Shown in pieces: positions 1 through 5,046 of a stretch of 6,256 nucleotides of DNA (position 1 is the first letter of the stretch; every line of letters starts with the position of its first letter). The stretch spans positions 1-6,256 of the forward strand of contig JBAYAO010000079.1 in NCBI GenBank assembly GCA_041669745.1, read 5' to 3'. Position numbers and translations under genes: made by a program. The notes below the pieces were generated by a model. The model was not told the DNA's origin. It saw nothing but the letters and a program-made list of their open reading frames with translations, and made no database searches. Origin of the DNA: JBAZDV01 sp041669745 (GTDB taxonomy: Archaea; Thermoplasmatota; Thermoplasmata; Methanomassiliicoccales; Methanomethylophilaceae).

Positions 1-140
1 CGGGATTCTTCGTGAAGTTCTTCAACAAGTTATATCACAAGACCGGGTTCATCGATTGGATGTACTCCGGGGAGCGGATGTCCAATTACCTCGGAGAGGA
101 ACAGCCCCTTGATCACGGTCAGTGGATCAATGGTCGTTGA
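1..140 (+). CDS. C-terminal end of an unidentified protein (5' truncated)
   Basis: An open frame enters from the left edge (first complete codon at position 3) and ends at TGA 138-140, giving 45 residues. The peptide starts with an aromatic, partly basic stretch (GFFVKFFNKLYHKTGF) and ends in a polar tail, PLDHGQWINGR. This composition looks like real protein. The two other forward frames stop early (at codon 5, or around position 110) and read less naturally. I do not recognise the family from so short a tail, and no catalytic motif is visible. The aromatic start could be the end of a membrane or amphipathic helix, but this is only a guess. The gene runs in the same direction as the SMR genes but is separated from them by 245 nt, so it is probably a different transcription unit. 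Confidence 0.6.
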   Translation, partial: GFFVKFFNKLYHKTGFIDWMYSGERMSNYLGEEQPLDHGQWINGR

Positions 141-239
141 ACGGCCACGGATCTCGTCTTGTCACCACAGACATACGTTGCAAGCGGTTGCGGCAGCGAC
201 ATTCGTCATGTATCCCGAAACTGGGTCGAATATCAGGAC

Positions 240-260
240 TGAAAATCCTGTTGATTTTCA
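240..260 (+). repeat. Inverted repeat / hairpin (8-bp stem, 5-nt loop)
   Basis: TGAAAATC (240-247) and GATTTTCA (253-260) are perfect reverse complements separated by CTGTT. The element lies about 100 nt after the stop of the upstream gene and about 125 nt before the SMR start. It could be a 3'-end structure of the upstream transcript or a protein-binding site. Its right arm merges into a TATA-like run (TTTTCATATAA). It has no following T-run, so it is not a typical intrinsic terminator. Confidence 0.45.
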
Positions 261-339
261 TATAACCGACGGACATTTTAACACCACTTACGGCTTCATT
301 CCTCTGGATTCTATTGCAAGGAAATTTCGCAGAACGACA

Positions 340-349
340 AGGTGCACCT
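340..349. promoter_or_regulatory. Perfect 10-nt palindrome, candidate operator of the SMR pair
   Basis: AGGTGCACCT is its own reverse complement. It ends 4 nt before a TATA-like run (CGTAATAAACC) and 36 nt before the ATG of the first SMR gene. A dimeric regulator bound here would cover the region just upstream of the TATA box, where TFB contacts DNA, so it is well placed for control of an efflux operon. This role is inferred from symmetry and position only, and no regulator gene is present in the window. Confidence 0.35.
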
Positions 350-352
350 CAA

Positions 353-363
353 CCGTAATAAAC
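353..363 (+). promoter_or_regulatory. Candidate TATA box of the SMR pair
   Basis: The AT-rich run TAATAAA, within CGTAATAAACC, is centred about 29 nt upstream of the ATG at 386. That is the distance expected if the transcript starts at or just before the start codon (leaderless). No good Shine-Dalgarno sequence precedes that ATG (only CGAGAG), which agrees with a leaderless message. Other AT-rich candidates near 256-283 would instead give a leader of about 80-100 nt. Confidence 0.4.
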
Positions 364-385
364 CCCGCGTCCTTTCACGAGAGCC

Positions 386-733
386 ATGAGTTCGATCGCG
401 TGGGCATGCATAGTCGTTGCCGGACTGCTGGAACCCTGTTGGGTCATCAGCATGGAGAGATCGGAAAGATTCAGAAGGATTCCTTGGACAATTGCCACAT
501 GCGTGCTCCTGTTCCTCAGTCTGTTCTTCCTGTCACTGGCTATGCAGGAGCTCGGTCCGGGCACATCATATGCGATCTGGACCGGGATCGGCGCGATCGG
601 AACACTGATCGCGGGAATAGTCCTGTTCAAAGAACCCGTCACCTGGCTTCGCATCCTCTTCATCCTGATGATCGTCGTGGGAATAGTGGGCATCAACCTC
701 ACCGCGACAGGGGGTCTCCTTTGTGAATTCTAA
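386..733 (+). CDS. SMR-family drug/guanidinium exporter subunit, first of a pair
   Basis: A 115-residue protein of the small multidrug resistance family (Multi_Drug_Res), the usual length for proton-coupled four-helix exporters that work as dimers in the cytoplasmic membrane. Predicted helices lie at about residues 4-23, 33-53, 58-80 and 86-105. The essential acidic residue of helix 1 is Glu16, in AGLLEPCW, and the helix-3 signature GTSYAIWTGIGAIGT spans 59-73. The tryptophan and this signature resemble the SugE/Gdx branch, which exports guanidinium and small cations, more than EmrE. The lysine that normally follows helix 1 (K22 in EmrE) is replaced by Glu24 in ISMERSERF, and the usual EV after the glutamate is EP. 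The ATG was chosen because it begins just before helix 1. The gene overlaps the next SMR gene by 11 nt, which points to a heteromeric pump like YkkCD or EbrAB. The substrate cannot be decided from sequence. Confidence 0.9.
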   Translation: MSSIAWACIVVAGLLEPCWVISMERSERFRRIPWTIATCVLLFLSLFFLSLAMQELGPGTSYAIWTGIGAIGTLIAGIVLFKEPVTWLRILFILMIVVGIVGINLTATGGLLCEF

Positions 734-1073
734 AGATACGAATTGGATCTACATAGTTGTCGCAGGGATGTTCGAGGTGATCTGGGCCGTCGCTATGGGA
801 CTCTCCGACGGATTCGCGAAGATCCAGTACGATGCCGTTGTCGTGATCGGTTTGCTGATAAGCATGGTCCTGCTTTCGAAGGCCATCGATGGTGGCCTTC
901 CCGTGGGTACCGCCTATGCCGTATGGACCGGCATAGGTGCGGTCGGTACATTGGCCGCGAGCGTTCTGATGGATGTCGAGACGGTCACGACGCTGCGCGC
1001 AATGTTCGTATTCCTGATCATAGTCGGGATCGTAGGTCTTCAGATGTCGTCAGGTACAAAAAATCCAGAATGA
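723..1073 (+). CDS. SMR-family drug/guanidinium exporter subunit, second of a pair
   Basis: A 116-residue small multidrug resistance protein with four predicted helices (about 8-27, 36-55, 60-82, 89-109). Glu18 in AGMFEVIW is the coupling carboxylate, and GTAYAVWTGIGAVGT at about 62-76 is almost the SugE/Gdx helix-3 signature. The conserved lysine after helix 1 is Gly26 here (AMGLSDGF), so both members of the pair lack it. The start is a GTG inside the end of the upstream gene (11-nt overlap), 7 nt after a GGGGGT run. The next ATG (768) would cut helix 1 and remove the glutamate's context, so GTG is preferred. The overlap couples its translation to the first subunit. The two proteins differ enough, for example in loop charge and N-terminal extension, that an asymmetric antiparallel heterodimer is the natural model. 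That model is inference. Confidence 0.9.
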   Translation: MNSKDTNWIYIVVAGMFEVIWAVAMGLSDGFAKIQYDAVVVIGLLISMVLLSKAIDGGLPVGTAYAVWTGIGAVGTLAASVLMDVETVTTLRAMFVFLIIVGIVGLQMSSGTKNPE

Positions 1074-1082
1074 TTAATACCG
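1073..1082 (+). promoter_or_regulatory. Candidate TATA box of the peroxiredoxin-like gene
   Basis: ATTAATA follows directly after the stop of the second SMR gene and is centred about 27 nt upstream of the ATG at 1104. There is no Shine-Dalgarno motif in between, so a leaderless transcript starting near the ATG fits. Readthrough from the SMR genes remains possible. Confidence 0.35.
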
Positions 1083-1103
1083 TTGAAAACACATCGCGGT
1101 CAC

Positions 1104-1586
1104 ATGACCTTCAAAGTAGGAGACACTGCACCGGATTTCACACTCCCGTCGACCGATAAAGACGTTTTCAATCTCTACAAGGAATTGGAGACTGGCCCCG
1201 TACTCCTGAATTTCTATGTCGGCGATTTCGGGATCAACTGCGCCACATACATGATGAAATTCATCGAATCGTATGATTCCATCACAAGTCTTGGAGTGAG
1301 ACTGGTCCCTATAAACTCGGACAGTCTGGACAGTCACAGGAACTGGAAGGAACGCATGGGTTCACCCTTCGAATACCTATACGACAAGGATAAGACCGTA
1401 AGCAAGGAGTTCGGCGCGATAGTCGGACCCGGCCATATGGTCTCCGGCTTCACCAACCGTGAGTTCTATCTCATAGGCACCGACAGGAAGATTAGGTACA
1501 TCTGGAAAGCAGATGTTCCGAAGACGCTTCCCGTATTCGATGATGTGCTCAACGGAATAAAGTCGGGTCTGGCACTTGAGCTTTAA
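1104..1586 (+). CDS. Peroxiredoxin-like (AhpC/TSA, Bcp-type) protein with altered active site
   Basis: A 160-residue thioredoxin-fold protein of the redoxin/AhpC-TSA superfamily, presumably cytoplasmic. The N-terminus KVGDTAPDFTLPSTDKD is the standard start of Bcp-like peroxiredoxins. The active-site loop reads FYVGDFGINC, so the peroxidatic cysteine (Cys46, the only cysteine in the protein) is in place. However, the proline and threonine of the family's PxxxTxxC motif are Val39 and Gly43. A later NREFYLIGTDRKIRYIW supplies Arg119 at the position of the conserved active-site arginine. With no resolving cysteine it would have to be a 1-Cys enzyme using an outside reductant, or it may have another redox or binding role. 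The ATG at 1104 starts exactly at the family N-terminus; a TTG at 1083 would add 7 residues without support. Its stop overlaps the convergent dph6-like stop by 4 nt. Confidence 0.8.
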   Translation: MTFKVGDTAPDFTLPSTDKDVFNLYKELETGPVLLNFYVGDFGINCATYMMKFIESYDSITSLGVRLVPINSDSLDSHRNWKERMGSPFEYLYDKDKTVSKEFGAIVGPGHMVSGFTNREFYLIGTDRKIRYIWKADVPKTLPVFDDVLNGIKSGLALEL

Positions 1587-2257
1587 ATCCTGTCTTCAAG
1601 TATTGCCTCGGATACGTTGAGTGTCGCGGAGGACCTGTCGAATTCGACTTTGGATTCCGTTATCCTCAGCCTTTTCCCGTACATCGGGGAATCCAATGTC
1701 ATCGATTCAAACTCCCCGCCCTCTCCGAGGATGCTTATCCCGAACTTTTTTCTGATTTCCGCCAGCTCTTCCTTGCACTCAGTGTCAAGATGTCTTCCCA
1801 GCCATCTCTTGTCGAGACCTTCGGCGAACACACCGACTATTACCGCATCGATGCCGGAATCAACCATTTCGTCATAGACGAGATCCTGATCCTTCCTCCA
1901 CAGCGGAGATATGACCTTCAGATCGAGGTCACCGCATATGAGGTTTATACGGTCCCACTGATAGTCGGACCATACCGCACCTGTGATCACCCCCTCTACG
2001 TCCAGACCTTTCAGGACCTCTCTCAATGACGAAAGATCCCCGTCCTCCGTGCCGTCACTCGAGATGGAGATCAATGGGATGCCCATCGACTCAGCCATGA
2101 GCGGAACGATGTTCAGATTTGGGGTATGGAATATCCAGGAGGCCTTGTCGGTCGGCACGATATTGATCAGATACGGTATCTCATGACCCGTCTGCTCCGC
2201 CAGGTACAATGCAAAGGCCGAATCCTTCCCTCCGGAATACAATGCCGCCAATCTCAT
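1583..2257 (-). CDS. dph6: Diphthine-ammonia ligase-like ATP pyrophosphatase (DUF71 family)
   Basis: A 224-residue member of the DUF71 / Diphthami_syn_2 family of PP-loop ATP pyrophosphatases. In archaea and eukaryotes this family catalyses the last step of diphthamide synthesis, ATP-dependent amidation of diphthine on the histidine of elongation factor 2. The PP-loop SGGKDS is at residues 8-13, directly after the typical MRLAALY start. GAVWSDYQWDR (93-103), SPLWRKDQ (117-124) and AEGLDKRWLGRHLD (145-158) match family blocks, and the C-terminal GEGGEFES (178-185) is the family hallmark. The length is typical of single-domain archaeal forms. The start ATG lies 25 nt from the centre of a symmetric AT-rich element and has no Shine-Dalgarno sequence, consistent with a leaderless transcript. 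A DUF71 paralogue with another substrate cannot be excluded. Confidence 0.85.
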   Translation of the reverse strand: MRLAALYSGGKDSAFALYLAEQTGHEIPYLINIVPTDKASWIFHTPNLNIVPLMAESMGIPLISISSDGTEDGDLSSLREVLKGLDVEGVITGAVWSDYQWDRINLICGDLDLKVISPLWRKDQDLVYDEMVDSGIDAVIVGVFAEGLDKRWLGRHLDTECKEELAEIRKKFGISILGEGGEFESMTLDSPMYGKRLRITESKVEFDRSSATLNVSEAILEDRI

Positions 2258-2275
2258 ATCCGTGTGAATGGCGAC

Positions 2276-2288
2276 GATTAATTTAATC
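2276..2288. promoter_or_regulatory. Symmetric AT-rich element, candidate bidirectional TATA box
   Basis: GATTAA-T-TTAATC is a perfect 13-bp odd palindrome centred at 2282. The dph6-like ATG (minus strand) starts 25 nt to the left and the preferred creatininase ATG 31 nt to the right. TBP binds a quasi-symmetric site, and archaeal direction is normally set by the flanking BRE. One element could therefore serve both leaderless transcripts. No other TATA-like sequence lies between the two genes. Confidence 0.5.
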
Positions 2289-2312
2289 CCTTACCACGCG
2301 ATACGTCCTGTC

Positions 2313-3020
2313 ATGCGTATCGATGAGATGACAACAGAAGAATTCCGCAGAGCGATGACATCGGACACGACGGTGATCCTGCCGCTCGGCGCGACAGAAG
2401 CACACGGTGTCCACCTCCCCCTTGGCACGGACACGTACCAACCGGAGTATATCGCAATGGAAGTCGCGAAAAGAATGGACAACGTCCTCGTTGCACCGAC
2501 CATGCCGTACGGTCAGCATTCTTCGACCAGGAATATGGCAGGAACGGTCTCACTGACCTTCGATACCCTCAGATCCTTCATAAAAGACATCCTTTTATCG
2601 TTGATCGCGAACGGAGCAAAGAGGATCGTCATAATCAGCGGCCATGCGGGCACATCGCATATCTGCGCCGTCACGGAAGGATGCAGGGAGATCGTGGCCG
2701 ACAAGGATGTCCAGATTATGTTCTTCTCCGACTATTTCATTGCTGAGGAACATGAAAAATGCAGATCACTCAAAAATGACGGCCATGCGGGTATGCTGGA
2801 GACGTCGCGTATGATGGACATCAGACCAGACCTGGTAAACGATATGCGTCCGATTGGCACATACAAAGAGCATGGTTTTCTCGTCCTCAGAGACGGAAGC
2901 AGATGTTTTCCTGACGGAATGGCCGGAAACACCACCGACTCATCCGCAGAGTTCGGAAACGAGATAAATAGGTTTATTATCGATTCGATAATCAGGATGA
3001 TCGGGAGCGACTTCGAATGA
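2313..3020 (+). CDS. Creatininase-family metal-dependent hydrolase
   Basis: A 235-residue protein of the creatininase/MftE/FAPy-deformylase superfamily, cytoplasmic, expected to bind two divalent metals and hydrolyse a cyclic or linear amide. The signature GATEAHGVHLPLGTD at 26-40 carries the ligand-type residues Glu29, His31 and Asp40. SGHAGTSH at 109-116 stands where other members have NGHGGN (His111), and DGHAGMLETS at 156-165 is the family HAGxxETS block. In archaea one member, ArfB, deformylates the FAPy nucleotide in riboflavin/F420 synthesis. The motifs here look closer to generic creatininases, so the substrate is left open. The frame is open from an ATG at 2268, but that start would put the candidate TATA box inside the coding region and adds 15 non-family residues, so 2313 is preferred. 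It overlaps rpiA by 4 nt. Confidence 0.8.
   Translation: MRIDEMTTEEFRRAMTSDTTVILPLGATEAHGVHLPLGTDTYQPEYIAMEVAKRMDNVLVAPTMPYGQHSSTRNMAGTVSLTFDTLRSFIKDILLSLIANGAKRIVIISGHAGTSHICAVTEGCREIVADKDVQIMFFSDYFIAEEHEKCRSLKNDGHAGMLETSRMMDIRPDLVNDMRPIGTYKEHGFLVLRDGSRCFPDGMAGNTTDSSAEFGNEINRFIIDSIIRMIGSDFE
3003..3007 (+). promoter_or_regulatory. Shine-Dalgarno-like site of rpiA inside the upstream gene
   Basis: GGGAG lies 9 nt before the rpiA ATG, within the last codons of the creatininase-family gene. Together with the ATGA stop/start overlap it supports coupled translation and fixes the rpiA start. Confidence 0.45.
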
Positions 3021-3700
3021 GCGAGCTCAATCTGAAGAAGATAGTTGCGGAATATGCGGTGGACAATTACGTCGAGGACGGCATGAACGTCGGTCTTGGC
3101 ACCGGCTCGACGGCATATTACGCCATCAAGAGGATCGGAGAACTGGTGAGCAAGGGATTCGAGCTTACATGTGTTGCAACGTCCATACAGAGCGAGACCT
3201 TGGCAAGGGAGTGTGGGATCAGAATCGTGGACCTCGATGACATCTCCCATCTGGATCTGACCATCGACGGAGCCGACGAGGTGGATCAGAAGATGCAGTT
3301 GATCAAAGGTCTCGGTGGCGCGCTGCTGAGAGAGAAGATAGTCGCCGCCGCCTCATTCAAGGAAGTCATCGTCGCCGATGAATCGAAGAAGGTTGAGACC
3401 TTGGGGAAGAGAACACCGCTTCCCGTTGAGGTACTTAGATTCGGACACAGCAAGACCAAATTCGCCTTAGAGAAGCAGGGCTGCAAAGCGACTCTGAGGA
3501 TGAAGGGAGGAGAACCCTTCATCACTGACGGCGGCAACTACATATATGACTGCAAATTCGAATCAATAGAAAATCCCTTCTTCCTGGAATCAAGACTCGA
3601 TATCATCCCCGGAGTGATAGAATGCGGTTTGTTCCTGAACACCGCCACGACCGTATTGATATCCACGTCTGACGGCAATGTGGAAAGACTCGGAGAATGA
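3017..3700 (+). CDS. rpiA: Ribose-5-phosphate isomerase A
   Basis: A 227-residue protein of full family length. It interconverts ribose 5-phosphate and ribulose 5-phosphate in the cytoplasm, supplying nucleotide and cofactor synthesis. All hallmark blocks are present: GLGTGSTA (26-33, phosphate binding), DGADEVD (84-90), KGLGGALLREK (97-107), ADESK (120-124), LPVEV (135-139), TDGGN (170-174) and PGVIECGLF (198-206). By alignment from memory with the E. coli enzyme, catalytic Asp84, Asp87, Lys97 and Glu106 are all kept, offset by 3. The ATG overlaps the upstream creatininase-family stop as ATGA, so the two form an operon. The 98-nt gap after it contains a T6 run (3742-3747) that could end its transcript and also contributes to the promoter of the next operon. 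Confidence 0.96.
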   Translation: MSELNLKKIVAEYAVDNYVEDGMNVGLGTGSTAYYAIKRIGELVSKGFELTCVATSIQSETLARECGIRIVDLDDISHLDLTIDGADEVDQKMQLIKGLGGALLREKIVAAASFKEVIVADESKKVETLGKRTPLPVEVLRFGHSKTKFALEKQGCKATLRMKGGEPFITDGGNYIYDCKFESIENPFFLESRLDIIPGVIECGLFLNTATTVLISTSDGNVERLGE

Positions 3701-3741
3701 ACCCCCCATTGTAATAATATAGGAGGATGTCCGAAGTGATG

Positions 3742-3752
3742 TTTTTTATATC
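3742..3752 (+). promoter_or_regulatory. TATA box of the rpl44e operon (and T-run after rpiA)
   Basis: TTTTTTATATC is the strongest TATA-like sequence in the 98-nt gap between rpiA and rpl44e. A start about 25 nt downstream (near 3773) would leave a leader of about 25 nt that includes the GGTGA site. The six Ts could also serve as a U-rich termination signal for transcripts coming from rpiA. The sequence sits between GTGAT (3736-3740) and ATCAC (3750-3754), a short inverted repeat. Confidence 0.55.
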
Positions 3753-3786
3753 ACCTCGATATTAAGCAAATCCCATCCACTTAACA

Positions 3787-3792
3787 AGGTGA
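3787..3792 (+). promoter_or_regulatory. Shine-Dalgarno site of rpl44e
   Basis: AGGTGA matches the complement of the archaeal 16S rRNA 3' tail and ends 6 nt before the ATG at 3799. It favours that ATG over the in-frame ATG at 3805. TCACCT at 3751-3756 is its exact complement, but would be transcribed only in readthrough messages from rpiA. Confidence 0.6.
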
Positions 3793-3798
3793 ATTATA

Positions 3799-4077
3799 AT
3801 GAAGATGCCCAGAACGATTCAGACCTACTGTCCTTACTGCAAGACCCATACGGCACATGATGTCGAAAGGGTCAAGAAGAAGAAGGCCAGTGAACTCAAA
3901 TGGGGTCAGAGGAGATTCAGAAGAGTAACCGCCGGTTACGGAGGATTCCCCAGGCCTAAGCCGGAAGGAAGAGAGAAGCCCACGAAAAGGGTGAACATCA
4001 GATACAGATGCACCAAATGCAAGAAAGCACACCTCTCTGCATGCATAAGGGCCAAGAAGTTCGAACTCACGGAGTGA
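3799..4077 (+). CDS. rpl44e: Large-subunit ribosomal protein L44e (eL42)
   Basis: A 92-residue basic protein of the archaeal/eukaryotic ribosomal L44e family, located near the E-site of the large subunit. It begins MKMPRTIQTYCPYC, as family members do, and binds one zinc ion through Cys11, Cys14 (CPYC), Cys71 and Cys74 (CTKC). The central basic block with GGFPRPKPEGREKPTKR (48-64) is the conserved loop that reaches the tRNA 3' end region. The length is normal for the family. It is the first gene of a five-gene operon and is followed after 5 nt by rps27e. The start at 3799 is supported by a well-placed AGGTGA. Confidence 0.96.
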   Translation: MKMPRTIQTYCPYCKTHTAHDVERVKKKKASELKWGQRRFRRVTAGYGGFPRPKPEGREKPTKRVNIRYRCTKCKKAHLSACIRAKKFELTE

Positions 4078-4082
4078 TTCAA

Positions 4083-4250
4083 ATGGTCAACGATTTCATC
4101 AAAATCAAATGTGCCGACTGCGGCAATGAACAGATAACCTTCAGAAAAGCGGCAACCCCAGTCACCTGTCACGTTTGCGGTGCCACTCTCGTCAAGCCTC
4201 AGGGCGGTGTCGGCGAGATAAAGGGCGAAGTACTCGAGGTAGTCGGCTGA
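4083..4250 (+). CDS. rps27e: Small-subunit ribosomal protein S27e (eS27)
   Basis: A 55-residue zinc-ribbon ribosomal protein, about the usual size of archaeal S27e. The zinc ligands are Cys10, Cys13, Cys29 and Cys32 (KCADC, CHVC), followed by the family-typical GATLVKPQGGVGEIKGEV. The frame is open further upstream, to 4008, but that part overlaps rpl44e and is not S27e-like. ATG 4083 matches the family start and has GGAGTGA, overlapping the rpl44e stop, 5 nt upstream. The stop overlaps the next start as TGATG, coupling it to aIF2-alpha. Confidence 0.95.
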   Translation: MVNDFIKIKCADCGNEQITFRKAATPVTCHVCGATLVKPQGGVGEIKGEVLEVVG

Positions 4251-5035
4251 TGTCGCGTGCCAGAAGCTTTCCCGAGAACGGAGAACTCGTAGTCTGCACC
4301 GTAACAAGTGTCAAGGGCTTCGGTGCCTTCGTCACGCTTGACGAGTACGACAACAAAGAGGGTTTCGTCCATGTGAGGGACGTTGCGACTGGCTGGGTAA
4401 AGTACATCAGAGATTTCATCAGAGAAGGACAGAAGATTGTCTGTAAGGTTCTGGGCGTAGATTCATCAAAGGGTCACATAGACCTTTCTTTAAAATCCGT
4501 TAATGAGCATCAGAAGAGAGAGAAGATCCAACAGTGGAAGAACGAGAAGAAGGCTGACAAGCTCATCGAGATCGTTGCTGAAAGACTGTCTGTCTCGATC
4601 GATGTGGCTTACGAACAGTTCGGCAATGAAATGCTGAGATCGTACGAAACGCTGTACAGCGCATTCGAGAACATCGCCGCCTCACCGGACGAGCTCCGTG
4701 AGGAGTACAATGGTGACTGGGTGGAGGTCTTCATCGGAGTTGCCACCGAGAATGTCACACCGCCTTTCGTTCAGATCGACGGTGTCTTGGAAATGAGATC
4801 AGGCAGCCCCAACGGCATCGATATCATCAGGACCGCACTCATCAGCGGCCTTGATGCCGTCGAAGAGGACGAGACAGTCGATATCACATGCATAGGTTCC
4901 CCGAAATACAGGATAGTCGTGACCGCCGACGAATACAAGACAGCGGAGGACATCATGAAAAGGGTGTCCACGACGGCCATAGACTCGCTTGTGAAGGCGG
5001 GCGGTGAAGCTGCTCTCAGGCGCGAGAGCAGGTGA
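4250..5035 (+). CDS. Translation initiation factor aIF2 alpha subunit
   Basis: A 261-residue protein and the full-length alpha subunit of archaeal aIF2, the heterotrimer that carries initiator Met-tRNA to the small ribosomal subunit. Domains in order: an S1/OB fold at about 10-83 (GFGAFVTLDEY, EGFVHVRDVATGWVKYIRDF, EGQKIVCKVLGV), a helical domain at about 87-170, and the C-terminal alpha/beta domain at about 172-255 that binds the gamma subunit. The eukaryotic Ser51 phosphorylation loop (SELSRRRIRS) is not present, as usual for archaea. The start ATG shares one base with the rps27e stop (TGATG). An upstream extension of the frame to 4175 lies inside rps27e and is arginine-rich shadow sequence. 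The position between rps27e and nop10 is a long-conserved archaeal gene order. Confidence 0.95.
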   Translation: MSRARSFPENGELVVCTVTSVKGFGAFVTLDEYDNKEGFVHVRDVATGWVKYIRDFIREGQKIVCKVLGVDSSKGHIDLSLKSVNEHQKREKIQQWKNEKKADKLIEIVAERLSVSIDVAYEQFGNEMLRSYETLYSAFENIAASPDELREEYNGDWVEVFIGVATENVTPPFVQIDGVLEMRSGSPNGIDIIRTALISGLDAVEEDETVDITCIGSPKYRIVVTADEYKTAEDIMKRVSTTAIDSLVKAGGEAALRRESR

Positions 5036-5038
5036 GGT
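5031..5038 (+). promoter_or_regulatory. Shine-Dalgarno site of nop10
   Basis: GGTGAGGT overlaps the aIF2-alpha stop codon and ends 8 nt before the nop10 ATG at 5047. It supports that start and internal re-initiation within the operon. Confidence 0.5.
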
Positions 5039-5046
5039 AAACCCGT

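Larger units (their letters stand above)
141..385. other. 245-nt intergenic spacer before the SMR pair
   Basis: No convincing gene lies in this stretch. A frame that is open across it (109-726) overlaps the clearly real SMR gene and has an arginine- and histidine-rich composition typical of a shadow frame. What can be seen is an 8-bp inverted repeat at 240-260, TATA-like stretches near 256-265, 274-283 and 354-360, and a perfect 10-nt palindrome at 340-349. I looked for a guanidine riboswitch, because such RNAs precede SMR genes in bacteria, and did not recognise one. Confidence 0.5.

Noticed and set aside
141..385. Guanidine riboswitch upstream of the SMR genes
   Set aside because: AACGACAAGGTGCACC superficially recalls the guanidine-III core, but I could not trace the remaining conserved positions or a pseudoknot. 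ykkC class I and II motifs are also not recognisable.
109..726. Long open frame (205 codons) across the spacer and the first SMR gene
   Set aside because: It overlaps a clearly recognisable SMR gene in another frame, and its product is rich in Arg, His and Asp with no family features; it is a shadow frame.
1083..1103. TTG start for the peroxiredoxin-like gene
   Set aside because: It adds seven residues outside the family N-terminus and has no ribosome-binding site; ATG 1104 begins exactly where homologues do and is about 27 nt from a TATA-like run.
2268..2312. Upstream ATG for the creatininase-family gene
   Set aside because: The extra 15 residues do not look like the family, and this start would place the only candidate promoter inside the gene. 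It cannot be excluded if transcription begins upstream.
2732..3250. Minus-strand open frame of 172 codons opposite the creatininase-family gene and rpiA
   Set aside because: It is antisense to two well-supported genes and shows no motif; it arises from codon composition. The same applies to minus-strand frames at 349-702, 3936-4307 and 5324-5806.
4008..4082. Extended N-terminus for S27e
   Set aside because: The added 25 residues overlap the end of rpl44e in another frame and are not part of S27e proteins.
4175..4249. Extended N-terminus for aIF2 alpha
   Set aside because: The extension lies within rps27e, is arginine-rich, and the family start matches ATG 4250.
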